Shown here: in pieces, positions 13,982-19,853 of the stretch
Numbering within the stretch: the stretch's first letter is position 1
Layout of the letters: the number at the start of each line of letters is the position of its first letter
Assembly (NCBI GenBank): GCA_015064665.1
Contig: SVRU01000052.1
Span: forward strand, 1-19,935
Origin: Oscillospiraceae bacterium
GTDB lineage: Bacteria; Bacillota_A; Clostridia; Oscillospirales; CAG-272
Length of the DNA: 19,935 nucleotides
Reading direction: 5' to 3'
Program-made: the position numbers and the translations under genes
The notes under the pieces: model-generated
What the model saw: the letters and a program-made list of their open reading frames with translations, nothing else
Database searches by the model: none
Told to the model about the DNA's origin: nothing

Positions 13982-16203
13982 AGAGTATGAAAATAAATCT
14001 GCGGTATTTGCGTAAGCTTAACTACCGTCATTATATTTGCGCCGCTCTGAGCGCGCTCTCGATCGTCCTCACGTTCACCGTGTTCCCCGAGGCATTCACA
14101 AGGATAGGCGAATGCTTTCGGGATCTCTGGACCTCGCTTTGTTATTACTTCCGCGAGCTTTTAGACTTGGATGTAACGATTGCAAAGCCGACGGTCAACG
14201 AATATTCAGCTGTCCCCTGGAAGCCTGTTTTTGGTCTTCCCGAGACATGGGAAAAGTTCAAAGAAGCCTTTAGTCAGTATTGGGGCTTGTTCTTCAGCGC
14301 AGATAATTTTACAGGCTTTATGAAAGCGTTTGGTGAGGGCGTGTCAAATTTAAGCCGAATTTTGCTTTTGGCAGTCGTTCCTCTTATCCTCATTTTTATC
14401 CTGGCGTTCCGAAAATACCTTAATACCCATAATAACGATTATAACAAGGATTCTGCGCCTCTTAGATTCTTCAAGAAGGCTGCATCGGTAACGTATATCC
14501 CGGTTAAACGTTGGGTGTGTTCTTTCGTTCAGTTCCTTAAGGATAATCCTAAGCATTATTATCTTTGGGTTTTAATTTGGGTATTCAATTTCAACGGAAT
14601 AACGATTATCGTTGAATTTATAGCATATTATCTCTACTTTGTTATAAGCTTCGATTTCATTTCCCTTTATCGGCAAGTGTATAAGCTCTTCGTGGATCTA
14701 ACTGCGGTTATATCCTTTATACCCACCCCCGTGTGGATTTTTATAGCTTATTTTGTTTTCTGTAAGATCCGCGCCGGGATAGCTTACGGTAAGCTTCGCC
14801 GAATGGAGCGGCATAACAGAGGATTTATCTCGGACAGGCCCATTGTGTATATGGTATGCGGTACGATGGGAAAAAAGAAAACCACGGCAATTACGGATAT
14901 GCTCTTAACGCAAGAGGTCATGTTCCGGGATAAAGCTCTGGAGAAGCTCCTTGAAAATGATATGAAGTTTCCGCATTTCCCCTGGATCAACCTGGAAAAC
15001 AATATAAAATGGGCTATGGAAAACCATAAGATCTATAACCTGGCAACGTGTCGTGATTTTATAAGACGTGTTTGCACGTTGTTTCTTATCGAGCCCGAAA
15101 ATGAGCGCGAGCTACGCCGTATAAAACGGCAGCTTAAACGTCGGTACGGTCTGAGCTACGAGAACAGGTTCTATGATTACGATTACGAGCGATACGGATA
15201 TTATTACGATAACGGACTAACGTTAACCGACGCTTGGTCTGTCCTGGAAACGTATTCGCAGCTATATTATCTTTACATAACGGAATCTGCGTTGCTCTTC
15301 TCAAATTTTTCCATTCGCACCGATACCGTAGTTTCAGATCTTGGCAATTTCCCTCTTCGCGATTCGGATTTCTTTGAACGTAGAAGTAAGGATATAGAAT
15401 TTATATCCAGGTATAGCAAGATTGCGGATTTTGATGCCTTCAGGCTTACGAGAAGGATACGCGAGGATAACCCGAATAAGGATTCGTTTGAGTTCGGTGC
15501 CGTTGGAATTACCGAGGTCGGCAAGGAACGTAAGAACAGCATCGAGCTCCAGGATAAAAAGCGCAAGGACGACGTTACGAACCAAAAGAACGACGGATTT
15601 AACGATTGGATGAAGATGATAAGGCACTCTGCGACGGTAGATAACTTCCCATTTGTGAAGGTGATCGCCGATGAGCAACGTCCGGAGAGCTGGGGAGCTG
15701 ATGCGAGAGATCTTCTTGAGATCGTGCATATAAGGGAAAGCTCGGAAACAAAGCTTGCGCTGCCGTTCTTCTCCATCTTCGAGCTTCTTTATCATATTGT
15801 GTGTTCAAAATTTGAGGGAATATATTTAAAGTATCGTCACGTGCGTTCGGATAATACGCTGCCGCTTTATCTTTTCAAGAAGCTTGCTTCCATCGTGGAG
15901 CATAGGTATAAGAAAATTTATAACATTTTCGGTTATTGCAAGCTGTCGGTTGAGGTCGAGCGAGGCACCCAGGATGCAGAACCGGACAAGCTGCATTATT
16001 TTCTTTGCTCCAAGAAGATCTATTCAAAGAGATTTTCGACGGACTGCTTCTCCGATTACTTTGCCAAGAAGGCGATGAGATCTCCTGTGGGTATTGACGA
16101 TATGGCAGAGTACGAGGGCGTAAAAGCAACCTTCGACGAGCTTAAATCTCAGAACAGTTATTTCATTAATGATCTGATCGGAAAGCAAGAAAATAAAGAG
16201 TAA
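13978..16203 (+). CDS. Zot/pI-type morphogenesis ATPase, enlarged membrane N-terminus
   Basis: A 741-aa protein with ATG at 13978 coupled to the preceding stop by ATGA; a longer frame to 13900 is rejected. About four membrane stretches precede the ATPase (near 19-37, 127-145, 195-228, 247-265). The P-loop reads C-G-T-M-G-K-K-K-T-T (294-303), with K where the canonical motif has its second G. Further conserved-looking blocks are G-I-T-E-V-G-K-E-R-K-N (510-520) and K-V-I-A-D-E-Q-R-P-E-S-W-G-A-D-A-R (561-577), likely covering Walker B. In filamentous phages this protein drives ATP-dependent assembly and extrusion at the membrane. It is longer than usual Zot/pI proteins (about 350-450 aa), which have one membrane helix. 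Family assignment good; the odd P-loop is real in the sequence. Confidence 0.83.
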   Translation: MKSMKINLRYLRKLNYRHYICAALSALSIVLTFTVFPEAFTRIGECFRDLWTSLCYYFRELLDLDVTIAKPTVNEYSAVPWKPVFGLPETWEKFKEAFSQYWGLFFSADNFTGFMKAFGEGVSNLSRILLLAVVPLILIFILAFRKYLNTHNNDYNKDSAPLRFFKKAASVTYIPVKRWVCSFVQFLKDNPKHYYLWVLIWVFNFNGITIIVEFIAYYLYFVISFDFISLYRQVYKLFVDLTAVISFIPTPVWIFIAYFVFCKIRAGIAYGKLRRMERHNRGFISDRPIVYMVCGTMGKKKTTAITDMLLTQEVMFRDKALEKLLENDMKFPHFPWINLENNIKWAMENHKIYNLATCRDFIRRVCTLFLIEPENERELRRIKRQLKRRYGLSYENRFYDYDYERYGYYYDNGLTLTDAWSVLETYSQLYYLYITESALLFSNFSIRTDTVVSDLGNFPLRDSDFFERRSKDIEFISRYSKIADFDAFRLTRRIREDNPNKDSFEFGAVGITEVGKERKNSIELQDKKRKDDVTNQKNDGFNDWMKMIRHSATVDNFPFVKVIADEQRPESWGADARDLLEIVHIRESSETKLALPFFSIFELLYHIVCSKFEGIYLKYRHVRSDNTLPLYLFKKLASIVEHRYKKIYNIFGYCKLSVEVERGTQDAEPDKLHYFLCSKKIYSKRFSTDCFSDYFAKKAMRSPVGIDDMAEYEGVKATFDELKSQNSYFINDLIGKQENKE

Positions 16204-16218
16204 AAGGGGGGTGAGAGA

Positions 16219-16518
16219 ATGGCTAAAAAGAAAAAGCCGTTCCTTAGAATAAGGACGGCGAAAGAAAAATATCCGCATTTCAGACATTATAAAAAATCCG
16301 GACATCCGGCACTTGTTTTGTCCGAGGAAACCGGCGATAGATACAAATTCAGAAGAGTTACTTCGTCTGAATTTAGCGGTCATCATAGAAATGAGAAAAT
16401 AGAGCCAAATCCGGATAAAAGCAGAAGTACACCGATGTACATAGTCAAGCAGCGGCAGTCTGATTTAAAGAAGAATTTTAGCTCTTGGAAATATCCATGG
16501 AAATACCCTAAAAAATAA
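16219..16518 (+). CDS. Small basic HPAL/NPNP-family protein, copy 2
   Basis: A 99-aa protein, 15 bp after the ATPase gene with GGGGGG upstream of the ATG. Paralogue of copy 1: shared K-E-K-Y-P-H-F-R, H-P-A-L, R-Y-K-F-R-R-V, R-N-E-K, P-N-P, P-M-Y-I, D-L-K-K-N-F and a W-K-Y-P motif that appears twice here. The likely beta-strand core with basic ends suggests RNA binding, but function is unknown. The Lys-Lys-stop end overlaps the terminator of the convergent RNA at 16510-16581. Confidence 0.82.
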   Translation: MAKKKKPFLRIRTAKEKYPHFRHYKKSGHPALVLSEETGDRYKFRRVTSSEFSGHHRNEKIEPNPDKSRSTPMYIVKQRQSDLKKNFSSWKYPWKYPKK

Positions 16519-16581
16519 AATAAGCAACGCCCTTCAAGAATACTCACAAGTGAGCCCTCAAAATACTATGCGTTGCTTACG
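16510..16581 (-). ncRNA. Convergent structured sRNA 3
   Basis: About 72 nt, minus strand. Closed by a perfect 10-bp stem TAAGCAACGC/GCGTTGCTTA (16570-16579 with 16521-16530), with a U-rich tail over 16510-16520. Inside is a CUCAC-UU-GUGAG hairpin and the motif UUCUUGAAGGGCG just before the closing strand, which matches sRNA 1. The interior also repeats UUUUGAGGGC/UCUUGAAGGGC. Confidence 0.78.
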
Positions 16582-16587
16582 TTAGAT

Positions 16588-16616
16588 ATTATACTATATT
16601 TTTCACGAAAAGTCAA
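16588..16616 (-). promoter_or_regulatory. Promoter of sRNA 3
   Basis: Minus strand: TTGACT (16616-16611), 17 bp and TATAAT (16593-16588). Same -35 and -10 as sRNA 1 and 2, but an unrelated spacer. Confidence 0.87.
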
Positions 16617-16628
16617 TAGGTAATTTTT

Positions 16629-16662
16629 AGAACTCCAGGCTGAAAAGCTTGGAGTTCTTTTC
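16629..16662 (+). terminator. Intrinsic terminator
   Basis: A perfect 9-bp stem AGAACTCCA/TGGAGTTCT (16629-16637 with 16650-16658) followed by TTTTCC on the plus strand. Probably ends the long phage transcript; the A/T-rich left flank also gives partial activity on the minus strand. Confidence 0.72.
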
Positions 16663-16691
16663 CTCGAGCAACTGTACAACGTCTAACAGTT

Positions 16692-16748
16692 TCTCCCGGC
16701 TGACGTGACTGAACGTCGATGTTCAGTACACGTCGGAGATCTCCCGGC
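16692..16748. other. Hairpin flanked by 9-bp direct repeats
   Basis: A 13-bp arm pair (16702-16714 with 16721-16734, one bulged A) is bracketed by TCTCCCGGC at 16692-16700 and 16740-16748. There is no U-tract, so it is not an ordinary terminator. Lying just past the minus-strand small-gene cluster, it may be a complementary-strand origin, packaging signal or protein-binding site. Confidence 0.5.
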
Positions 16749-16749
16749 A

Positions 16750-17019
16750 TTACTGTACGGCCTGATACAAATTTTGCTGCAGCAAATTTTGAATAGCGCT
16801 GTACAGTTCTTTCTTGCTTCGAATGTTTTTTTGGTAAGTTATGTACTTTTTCTTGTAGAAAAATGCTTTCAGATCGTATCTGTGGTCGTGAGCCTTATAA
16901 ACGTCTATAATGCATACGTTTTCGACTTCAATACGTTGACTCATTCGGTATTCGGAAAAATATAGATAGAATGTTTTATTCCAGCCGTTTTCTTGCGGTA
17001 TTGTAATTCTGTATTCCAT
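16750..17019 (-). CDS. Small protein, unknown
   Basis: An 89-aa protein with GGAGGT before the ATG. Aromatic and charged, alternating strands at the N-terminus (Y-R-I-T-I, F-Y-L-Y-F-S) then a lysine-rich region and a helical end rich in Gln/Leu (S-A-I-Q-N-L-L-Q-Q-N). The 3' part contains a nearly perfect 24-bp palindrome. The start follows the previous gene's stop by 1 bp, so the two are cotranslated. No family recognised. Confidence 0.7.
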   Translation of the reverse strand: MEYRITIPQENGWNKTFYLYFSEYRMSQRIEVENVCIIDVYKAHDHRYDLKAFFYKKKYITYQKNIRSKKELYSAIQNLLQQNLYQAVQ

Positions 17020-17020
17020 T

Positions 17021-17203
17021 TTAAACCTCCAAATTTATGTATTTTTGTTCTCTTCCGTCGTAAATACCACGGAAAGCTGAATAATCTCCGCAAAGCTCAA
17101 AGAATGAAAGAACTTCGTCGTAATTATCGCTATCATAGGCGATAATATCGAGAAGGTCTATTACTCTGAACCTTCCGAGATCTTTTTCGTTAACTATTTC
17201 CAT
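17021..17203 (-). CDS. Small acidic protein, unknown
   Basis: A 60-aa protein with AGGAG upstream. Acidic and probably helical (V-I-D-L-L-D-I-I-A-Y-D, E-V-L-S-F-F-E-L-C-G-D), ending G-I-Y-D-G-R-E-Q-K-Y. Translationally linked to the downstream 89-aa gene. A small acidic protein could be a DNA mimic or regulator, but nothing shows this directly. Confidence 0.68.
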   Translation of the reverse strand: MEIVNEKDLGRFRVIDLLDIIAYDSDNYDEVLSFFELCGDYSAFRGIYDGREQKYINLEV

Positions 17204-17277
17204 TGTTTTCTCCTCTCGTTGGTGTGGGGTGGCTCGGCTCTAGGCTAAGCTTGCTTAGGGGGATGAGAGCGAACCGA

Positions 17278-17299
17278 AGGGCGGATTTTACTCCGCCCT
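17278..17299. other. Hairpin between small minus-strand genes
   Basis: 8-bp arms AGGGCGGA/TCCGCCCT with a 6-nt loop in the 112-bp gap 17204-17315. The gap also holds a CTAAGC/GCTTAG repeat and two copies of CTCGGCTC. No U-tract on the minus strand; possibly an mRNA-processing or stability element. Confidence 0.45.
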
Positions 17300-17315
17300 C
17301 GGCTCGGATGCAGAG

Positions 17316-17588
17316 TTACCAAGCCATTCCGCAAGAAAAATATGTTGGGTCTATTTCCTCGCATTCTCGGTCAAAGGCTCGAGCTTCTTCTGCTTCAAGC
17401 TCTTCCTTGAGCTTTCGGATATTAGTCTTGAGAACGTTGACGTTGCGCTCGGTTTTCTTAAAATCCTCGGTGTGGGTTCTGCCGAGCTGTTCAAGCTCGG
17501 CAAGCACGCCGATGTAGTATCTGCAAGTAAAGTGAAGGTTTTCGATGTCGTTGCGGAGCTCTTCCGCTCTGGTTAACGTTTGGGTCAT
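17316..17588 (-). CDS. Small coiled-coil protein, unknown
   Basis: A 90-aa protein; start at 17588 chosen for AAAGGAG upstream, the longer frame to 17753 running over the neighbouring gene. The sequence is almost wholly helical with heptad-like Leu/Ile spacing (A-E-E-L-R-N-D-I-E-N-L, then V-L-K-T-N-I-R-K-L-K-E-E-L-E-A-E-E) and is expected to form a coiled coil. It starts 13 bp after the 62-aa gene, same operon. No family recognised. Confidence 0.7.
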   Translation of the reverse strand: MTQTLTRAEELRNDIENLHFTCRYYIGVLAELEQLGRTHTEDFKKTERNVNVLKTNIRKLKEELEAEEARAFDRECEEIDPTYFSCGMAW

Positions 17589-17601
17589 TGCTGTGCTCCT
17601 T

Positions 17602-17790
17602 TCAATTCTCCTCGCACCAATCCGCGAGCTCGTTATAGCTCTCAAGAGAGCATTCTTCGCGTCCGAGTTCAGCGCCGTCCTCGGTGTTGAGGAAAGCCGC
17701 AAAGGTCGGATAACAGTATCCCGAAGCGGCGCATTCTTTTTTGTTAGCTTCAAAGATTTTATAGCCGTTTATTGTATCAATGTAATTCAC
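17602..17790 (-). CDS. Small acidic protein, unknown
   Basis: A 62-aa protein beginning at a GTG (17790) preceded by AGAGG; the in-frame codon at 17829 lies in the promoter of the divergent RNA and is rejected. Sequence N-Y-I-D-T-I-N-G-Y-K-I-F-E-A, then Cys-containing turns (C-A-A-S-G-Y-C-Y-P) and an acidic helix. Short proteins with this look occur on Firmicute mobile elements. First gene of the minus-strand cluster; no clear promoter seen on that strand. Confidence 0.68.
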   Translation of the reverse strand: MNYIDTINGYKIFEANKKECAASGYCYPTFAAFLNTEDGAELGREECSLESYNELADWCEEN

Positions 17791-17822
17791 TTTAACCTCT
17801 TTCCGCCCCTCTGAGAGGGGGC

Positions 17823-17851
17823 TTGACAAATTATTTTGATTGTGATATAAT
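17823..17851 (+). promoter_or_regulatory. Promoter of the 17.9-kb ncRNA
   Basis: Perfect TTGACA (17823-17828), 17 bp and TATAAT (17846-17851). Immediately upstream is a CCCCTC/GAGGGG hairpin (17807-17821) that also lies in the leader of the divergent small-gene cluster. Confidence 0.9.
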
Positions 17852-17857
17852 AATTAC

Positions 17858-17979
17858 ACACCCGAGAGAGCTGGCTACTCCCTCGGATGCTCGGCGATAG
17901 CCGATACCGATGCTTTAGGCAAGCTTAAAGCATTCGAAGTAAAAAGTGGGGCGGTTAATATTAACCGCTTTTTACTTTG
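17858..17979 (+). ncRNA. Structured plus-strand ncRNA
   Basis: About 120 nt with no ORF. Three hairpins follow in order: CCGAG/CTCGG, CGGC-GATA-GCCG and ATGCTTTA/TTAAAGCAT. Then comes a terminator built from the perfect palindrome at 17951-17968, extended by AAGTAAAAAG/CTTTTTACTT arms (17937-17946 with 17968-17977). The stop codon of the convergent 34-aa ORF lies in this terminator, the same convergent layout as the three sRNAs further left. No known family recognised. Confidence 0.75.
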
Positions 17980-18076
17980 TCAGTTCCTGGATAACGAAAA
18001 CAATTTGCGAATCCGTCAATCCTACTTGCTTAAGAACTGTAAGAAGCCGGGCGAGAAATTCCTTATGTACGGTCAT
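17972..18076 (-). CDS. 34-aa helical peptide ORF
   Basis: ATG at 18076 with GAAAGGA about 10 bp upstream. The peptide MTVHKEFLARLLTVLKQVGL continues T-D-S-Q-I-V-F-V-I-Q-E-L-T-K: amphipathic helix, turn, second helix. Its TAA falls inside the terminator shared with the convergent ncRNA. Short, so the coding call rests on the ribosome site, the plausible helical composition and the layout. Confidence 0.5.
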   Translation of the reverse strand: MTVHKEFLARLLTVLKQVGLTDSQIVFVIQELTK

Positions 18077-18677
18077 TTCATTCATCCTTTCTGCCTGCCT
18101 TTCGTTAAACTATTCGGCTTTCCAACCCCGGGAATTTTCAGCCGTTCCCGGTCGCTCCCGGGGAACTCTCAGCGCCTCCGGGCACGCCGCATCAGATTAC
18201 GCTCCTGATGACTGAGCGAGCAGAACAACAGCACGCCCCTCGTCCCCTCTTAAGATGACAGAGGTGCCGTGCACCTCCTTGTCCTCAGACGTAAATAATC
18301 ATAGGAAAAAGTCAACGAGCGACGGAGAATTTATGTTCACCTCGTCTCACGCAAGAGGGGAAGGATAAATCGGACGAGCGAAATTTACTTTTTACGTAGA
18401 TTATGTTCTCTGTTCCGCAGAACGCTTCAACAGGGAAAGGGAGCCGACGCTATAACGATATGCGTTGGGAAAACCGCGATAAAAAGGTTTTCCACGTCTA
18501 AATGAAAATGCTTAGTGTTCTGCCGAGAGGCACGTGCAAAGCATAAAATCTGATTGCATGACAAATAAATGAAGTGAGTGTTAACGGAGACATTAGAGCG
18601 GAGGAGGAGAAGGCCGCGAGGAAAGGAAAGGCGAGTAGCCGCTTTCCCGCGCCCTCCCCGCCGCTCCGTTTTCGAAC
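18077..18677. other. Non-coding, hairpin-rich region
   Basis: About 600 bp with no convincing gene on either strand and more GC-rich than its neighbours. Inverted repeats are at 18126-18163 (CCCCGGGA/TCCCGGGG), 18261-18277 (GAGGTGC/GCACCTC), 18468-18493 (GGAAAACC/GGTTTTCC) and a large imperfect one at 18583-18670. In the last, a purine-rich strand (GGAGGAGGAG, GGAAAGGAAAGG) faces a pyrimidine-rich one, with AACGGAG/CTCCGTT ends. Plausible complementary-strand origin, packaging signal or untranslated leader; no promoter was seen. Confidence 0.5.
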
Positions 18678-18722
18678 AAAAAAACAGACTATCTACCTGA
18701 AAAATAGATAGTCTGAATTTTT
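18678..18722. terminator. Bidirectional terminator upstream of the transposase
   Basis: A perfect 11-bp stem CAGACTATCTA/TAGATAGTCTG (18685-18695 with 18705-18715) flanked by seven A on the left and six T on the right. It should stop transcription from both sides and lies only 38 bp before the transposase ATG. Confidence 0.82.
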
Positions 18723-18753
18723 TACGGCGTCTAGCCTTTAAAGGAGCATATCC

Positions 18754-19827
18754 ATGGAGCAATTTAAAACACGACAAAGAAGAGAGTACACAACGTTCAA
18801 TAAACGCAAAAGAGACCAATTAGAGGCTCTTTATAACGCTCATGTCCCAATTAGAAAAATATCCGAGATCCTAGGTTATCCTCATCAGAGTATTTACCGT
18901 GAGCTTAAGCGTGGTTATTATATGCATAGAGATACGGAATGGCGTGAGACTAGAAAATATAGCGCAGATAAGGCTCAATTCCAGGCTGATTTAAATGCAA
19001 CTGCAAAAGGCGCACCTTTAAAGATCGGGAATGATCATAAATTTGCGGCTTTTGTAGAGAAGATGATTCTTTCAGGCTATTCTCCTGAAGCTGTACTTCT
19101 CTACATAAAAGAAAATGGCTTAGAATTTCAAACAAAGGTATGCAGAGTTACACTTTATAGCTATATTGAAAACGGAGTTTTTCTTAAAATCAGCACTAAG
19201 AATCTTCTTCGAAAAGGATCAATGAAAAACAAGGATAAAAAGGAGAAGGAAGCAAAGAAGATTCCCAAACCGGAGCACAGCATCGAGCGTCGTCCTTCAG
19301 AGGTCGCAAAAAGAATCACCTTCGGACATTGGGAAGGAGATACGGTAATAGGCAAACGTAAAAAGGGTGAGACGGTTCTGACAATGACAGAACGCCTCAC
19401 CCGAATGGAGCTTATATTCAGAGCTCCGAATAAAACTGCTGCAAGCACGGTAACGATGCTTAATCGCCTGGAGCGCAGATTTGGAAGCAAATACTTCCGA
19501 GAGATATTCAAAACTATTACGTTTGACAATGGCACCGAGTTTTCCGATACCGCTAGAATGGAATATTCACCGTACACCGGGAAGAAAAGGACCTCGGTGT
19601 ATTATTGTCATCCTTACTGCTCATCAGAGCGAGGAACGAACGAGAACCAAAACGGCTTTATTCGCCGCTTTATTCCAAAGGGCACCGCAATTTCCTCTTA
19701 CTCAAATGAATATCTCCAGAACGTCCAAGACTTTATAAATAGTTACCCACGCAAGATTTTCAACGGCGAAAACGCCCTAAAACGCTTCAAACGTGAGCTC
19801 GAAAAGCTAAATATTACTATTTTTTAA
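18754..19827 (+). CDS. IS30-family DDE transposase
   Basis: A 357-aa protein with AAAGGAG 8 bp before the ATG. The N-terminal helix-turn-helix region fits IS30 proteins (L-E-A-L-Y-N-A-H-V-P-I-R-K-I-S-E-I-L-G, then S-I-Y-R-E-L-K-R-G). The DDE core is intact: D196 in H-W-E-G-D-T-V-I-G, D258 in F-D-N-G-T-E-F, E292 in S-E-R-G-T-N-E-N-Q-N-G, with the 33-residue D-E spacing typical of the family, followed by R-R-F-I-P-K-G. Full length, no frameshift. The right inverted repeat begins 6 bp after the stop, but the matching left repeat lies 14 kb away beyond the phage genes. It probably acts as the phage integrase. No promoter is visible after the upstream terminator, so expression should be low. Confidence 0.95.
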   Translation: MEQFKTRQRREYTTFNKRKRDQLEALYNAHVPIRKISEILGYPHQSIYRELKRGYYMHRDTEWRETRKYSADKAQFQADLNATAKGAPLKIGNDHKFAAFVEKMILSGYSPEAVLLYIKENGLEFQTKVCRVTLYSYIENGVFLKISTKNLLRKGSMKNKDKKEKEAKKIPKPEHSIERRPSEVAKRITFGHWEGDTVIGKRKKGETVLTMTERLTRMELIFRAPNKTAASTVTMLNRLERRFGSKYFREIFKTITFDNGTEFSDTARMEYSPYTGKKRTSVYYCHPYCSSERGTNENQNGFIRRFIPKGTAISSYSNEYLQNVQDFINSYPRKIFNGENALKRFKRELEKLNITIF

Positions 19828-19832
19828 ACTTT

Positions 19833-19853
19833 TTGCACTAGACCTATTGACAT
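19833..19853 (-). repeat. Right terminal inverted repeat
   Basis: Begins TTGCACTA and ends TTGACAT. Its reverse complement matches the left repeat at 5732-5752 at 17 of 21 positions. The following flank (19853-19872) has a TTTGCG/CGCAAA inverted repeat, of interest because IS30 elements are known to favour palindromic targets. Confidence 0.68.

Larger units (their letters stand above)
5732..19853. mobile_element. Integrated inovirus-like filamentous phage bounded by IS30-like inverted repeats
   Basis: A 14.1-kb region combining a Rep_trans rolling-circle initiator, a Zot/pI-type ATPase, several short membrane-anchored proteins and hairpin-rich non-coding DNA, the hallmark set of filamentous phages. 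An IS30-family transposase lies at its right edge. Imperfect inverted repeats of 21 bp (17 matches) lie at 5732-5752 and 19833-19853. No such repeat is seen close upstream of the transposase, so the repeat pair spans the entire phage. DDE transposases, including IS30-type ones, are known integration enzymes of some inoviruses (Spiroplasma SpV1-type phages). The exact ends and target duplication are not proven: no convincing flanking duplication was found. Confidence 0.82.

Noticed and set aside
16768..16793. 24-bp palindrome around TGCTGCAGCA as a regulatory site
   Set aside because: It lies within the 89-aa gene in a Gln/Leu-rich stretch, where such codons easily give palindromes; noted in the gene entry only.
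49..18599. Eleven-base identity GACATTAGAGC at 49-59 and 18589-18599 as an attachment repeat
   Set aside because: Matches of this length are expected by chance in 20 kb, and position 49 is far outside the element boundary.
18660..19853. The IS30 transposase as an independent insertion sequence that landed in the phage
   Set aside because: No match to the right inverted repeat was seen between the ATPase gene and the transposase start; the only good match is at 5732-5752, beyond the phage genes. A weaker repeat could have been missed.
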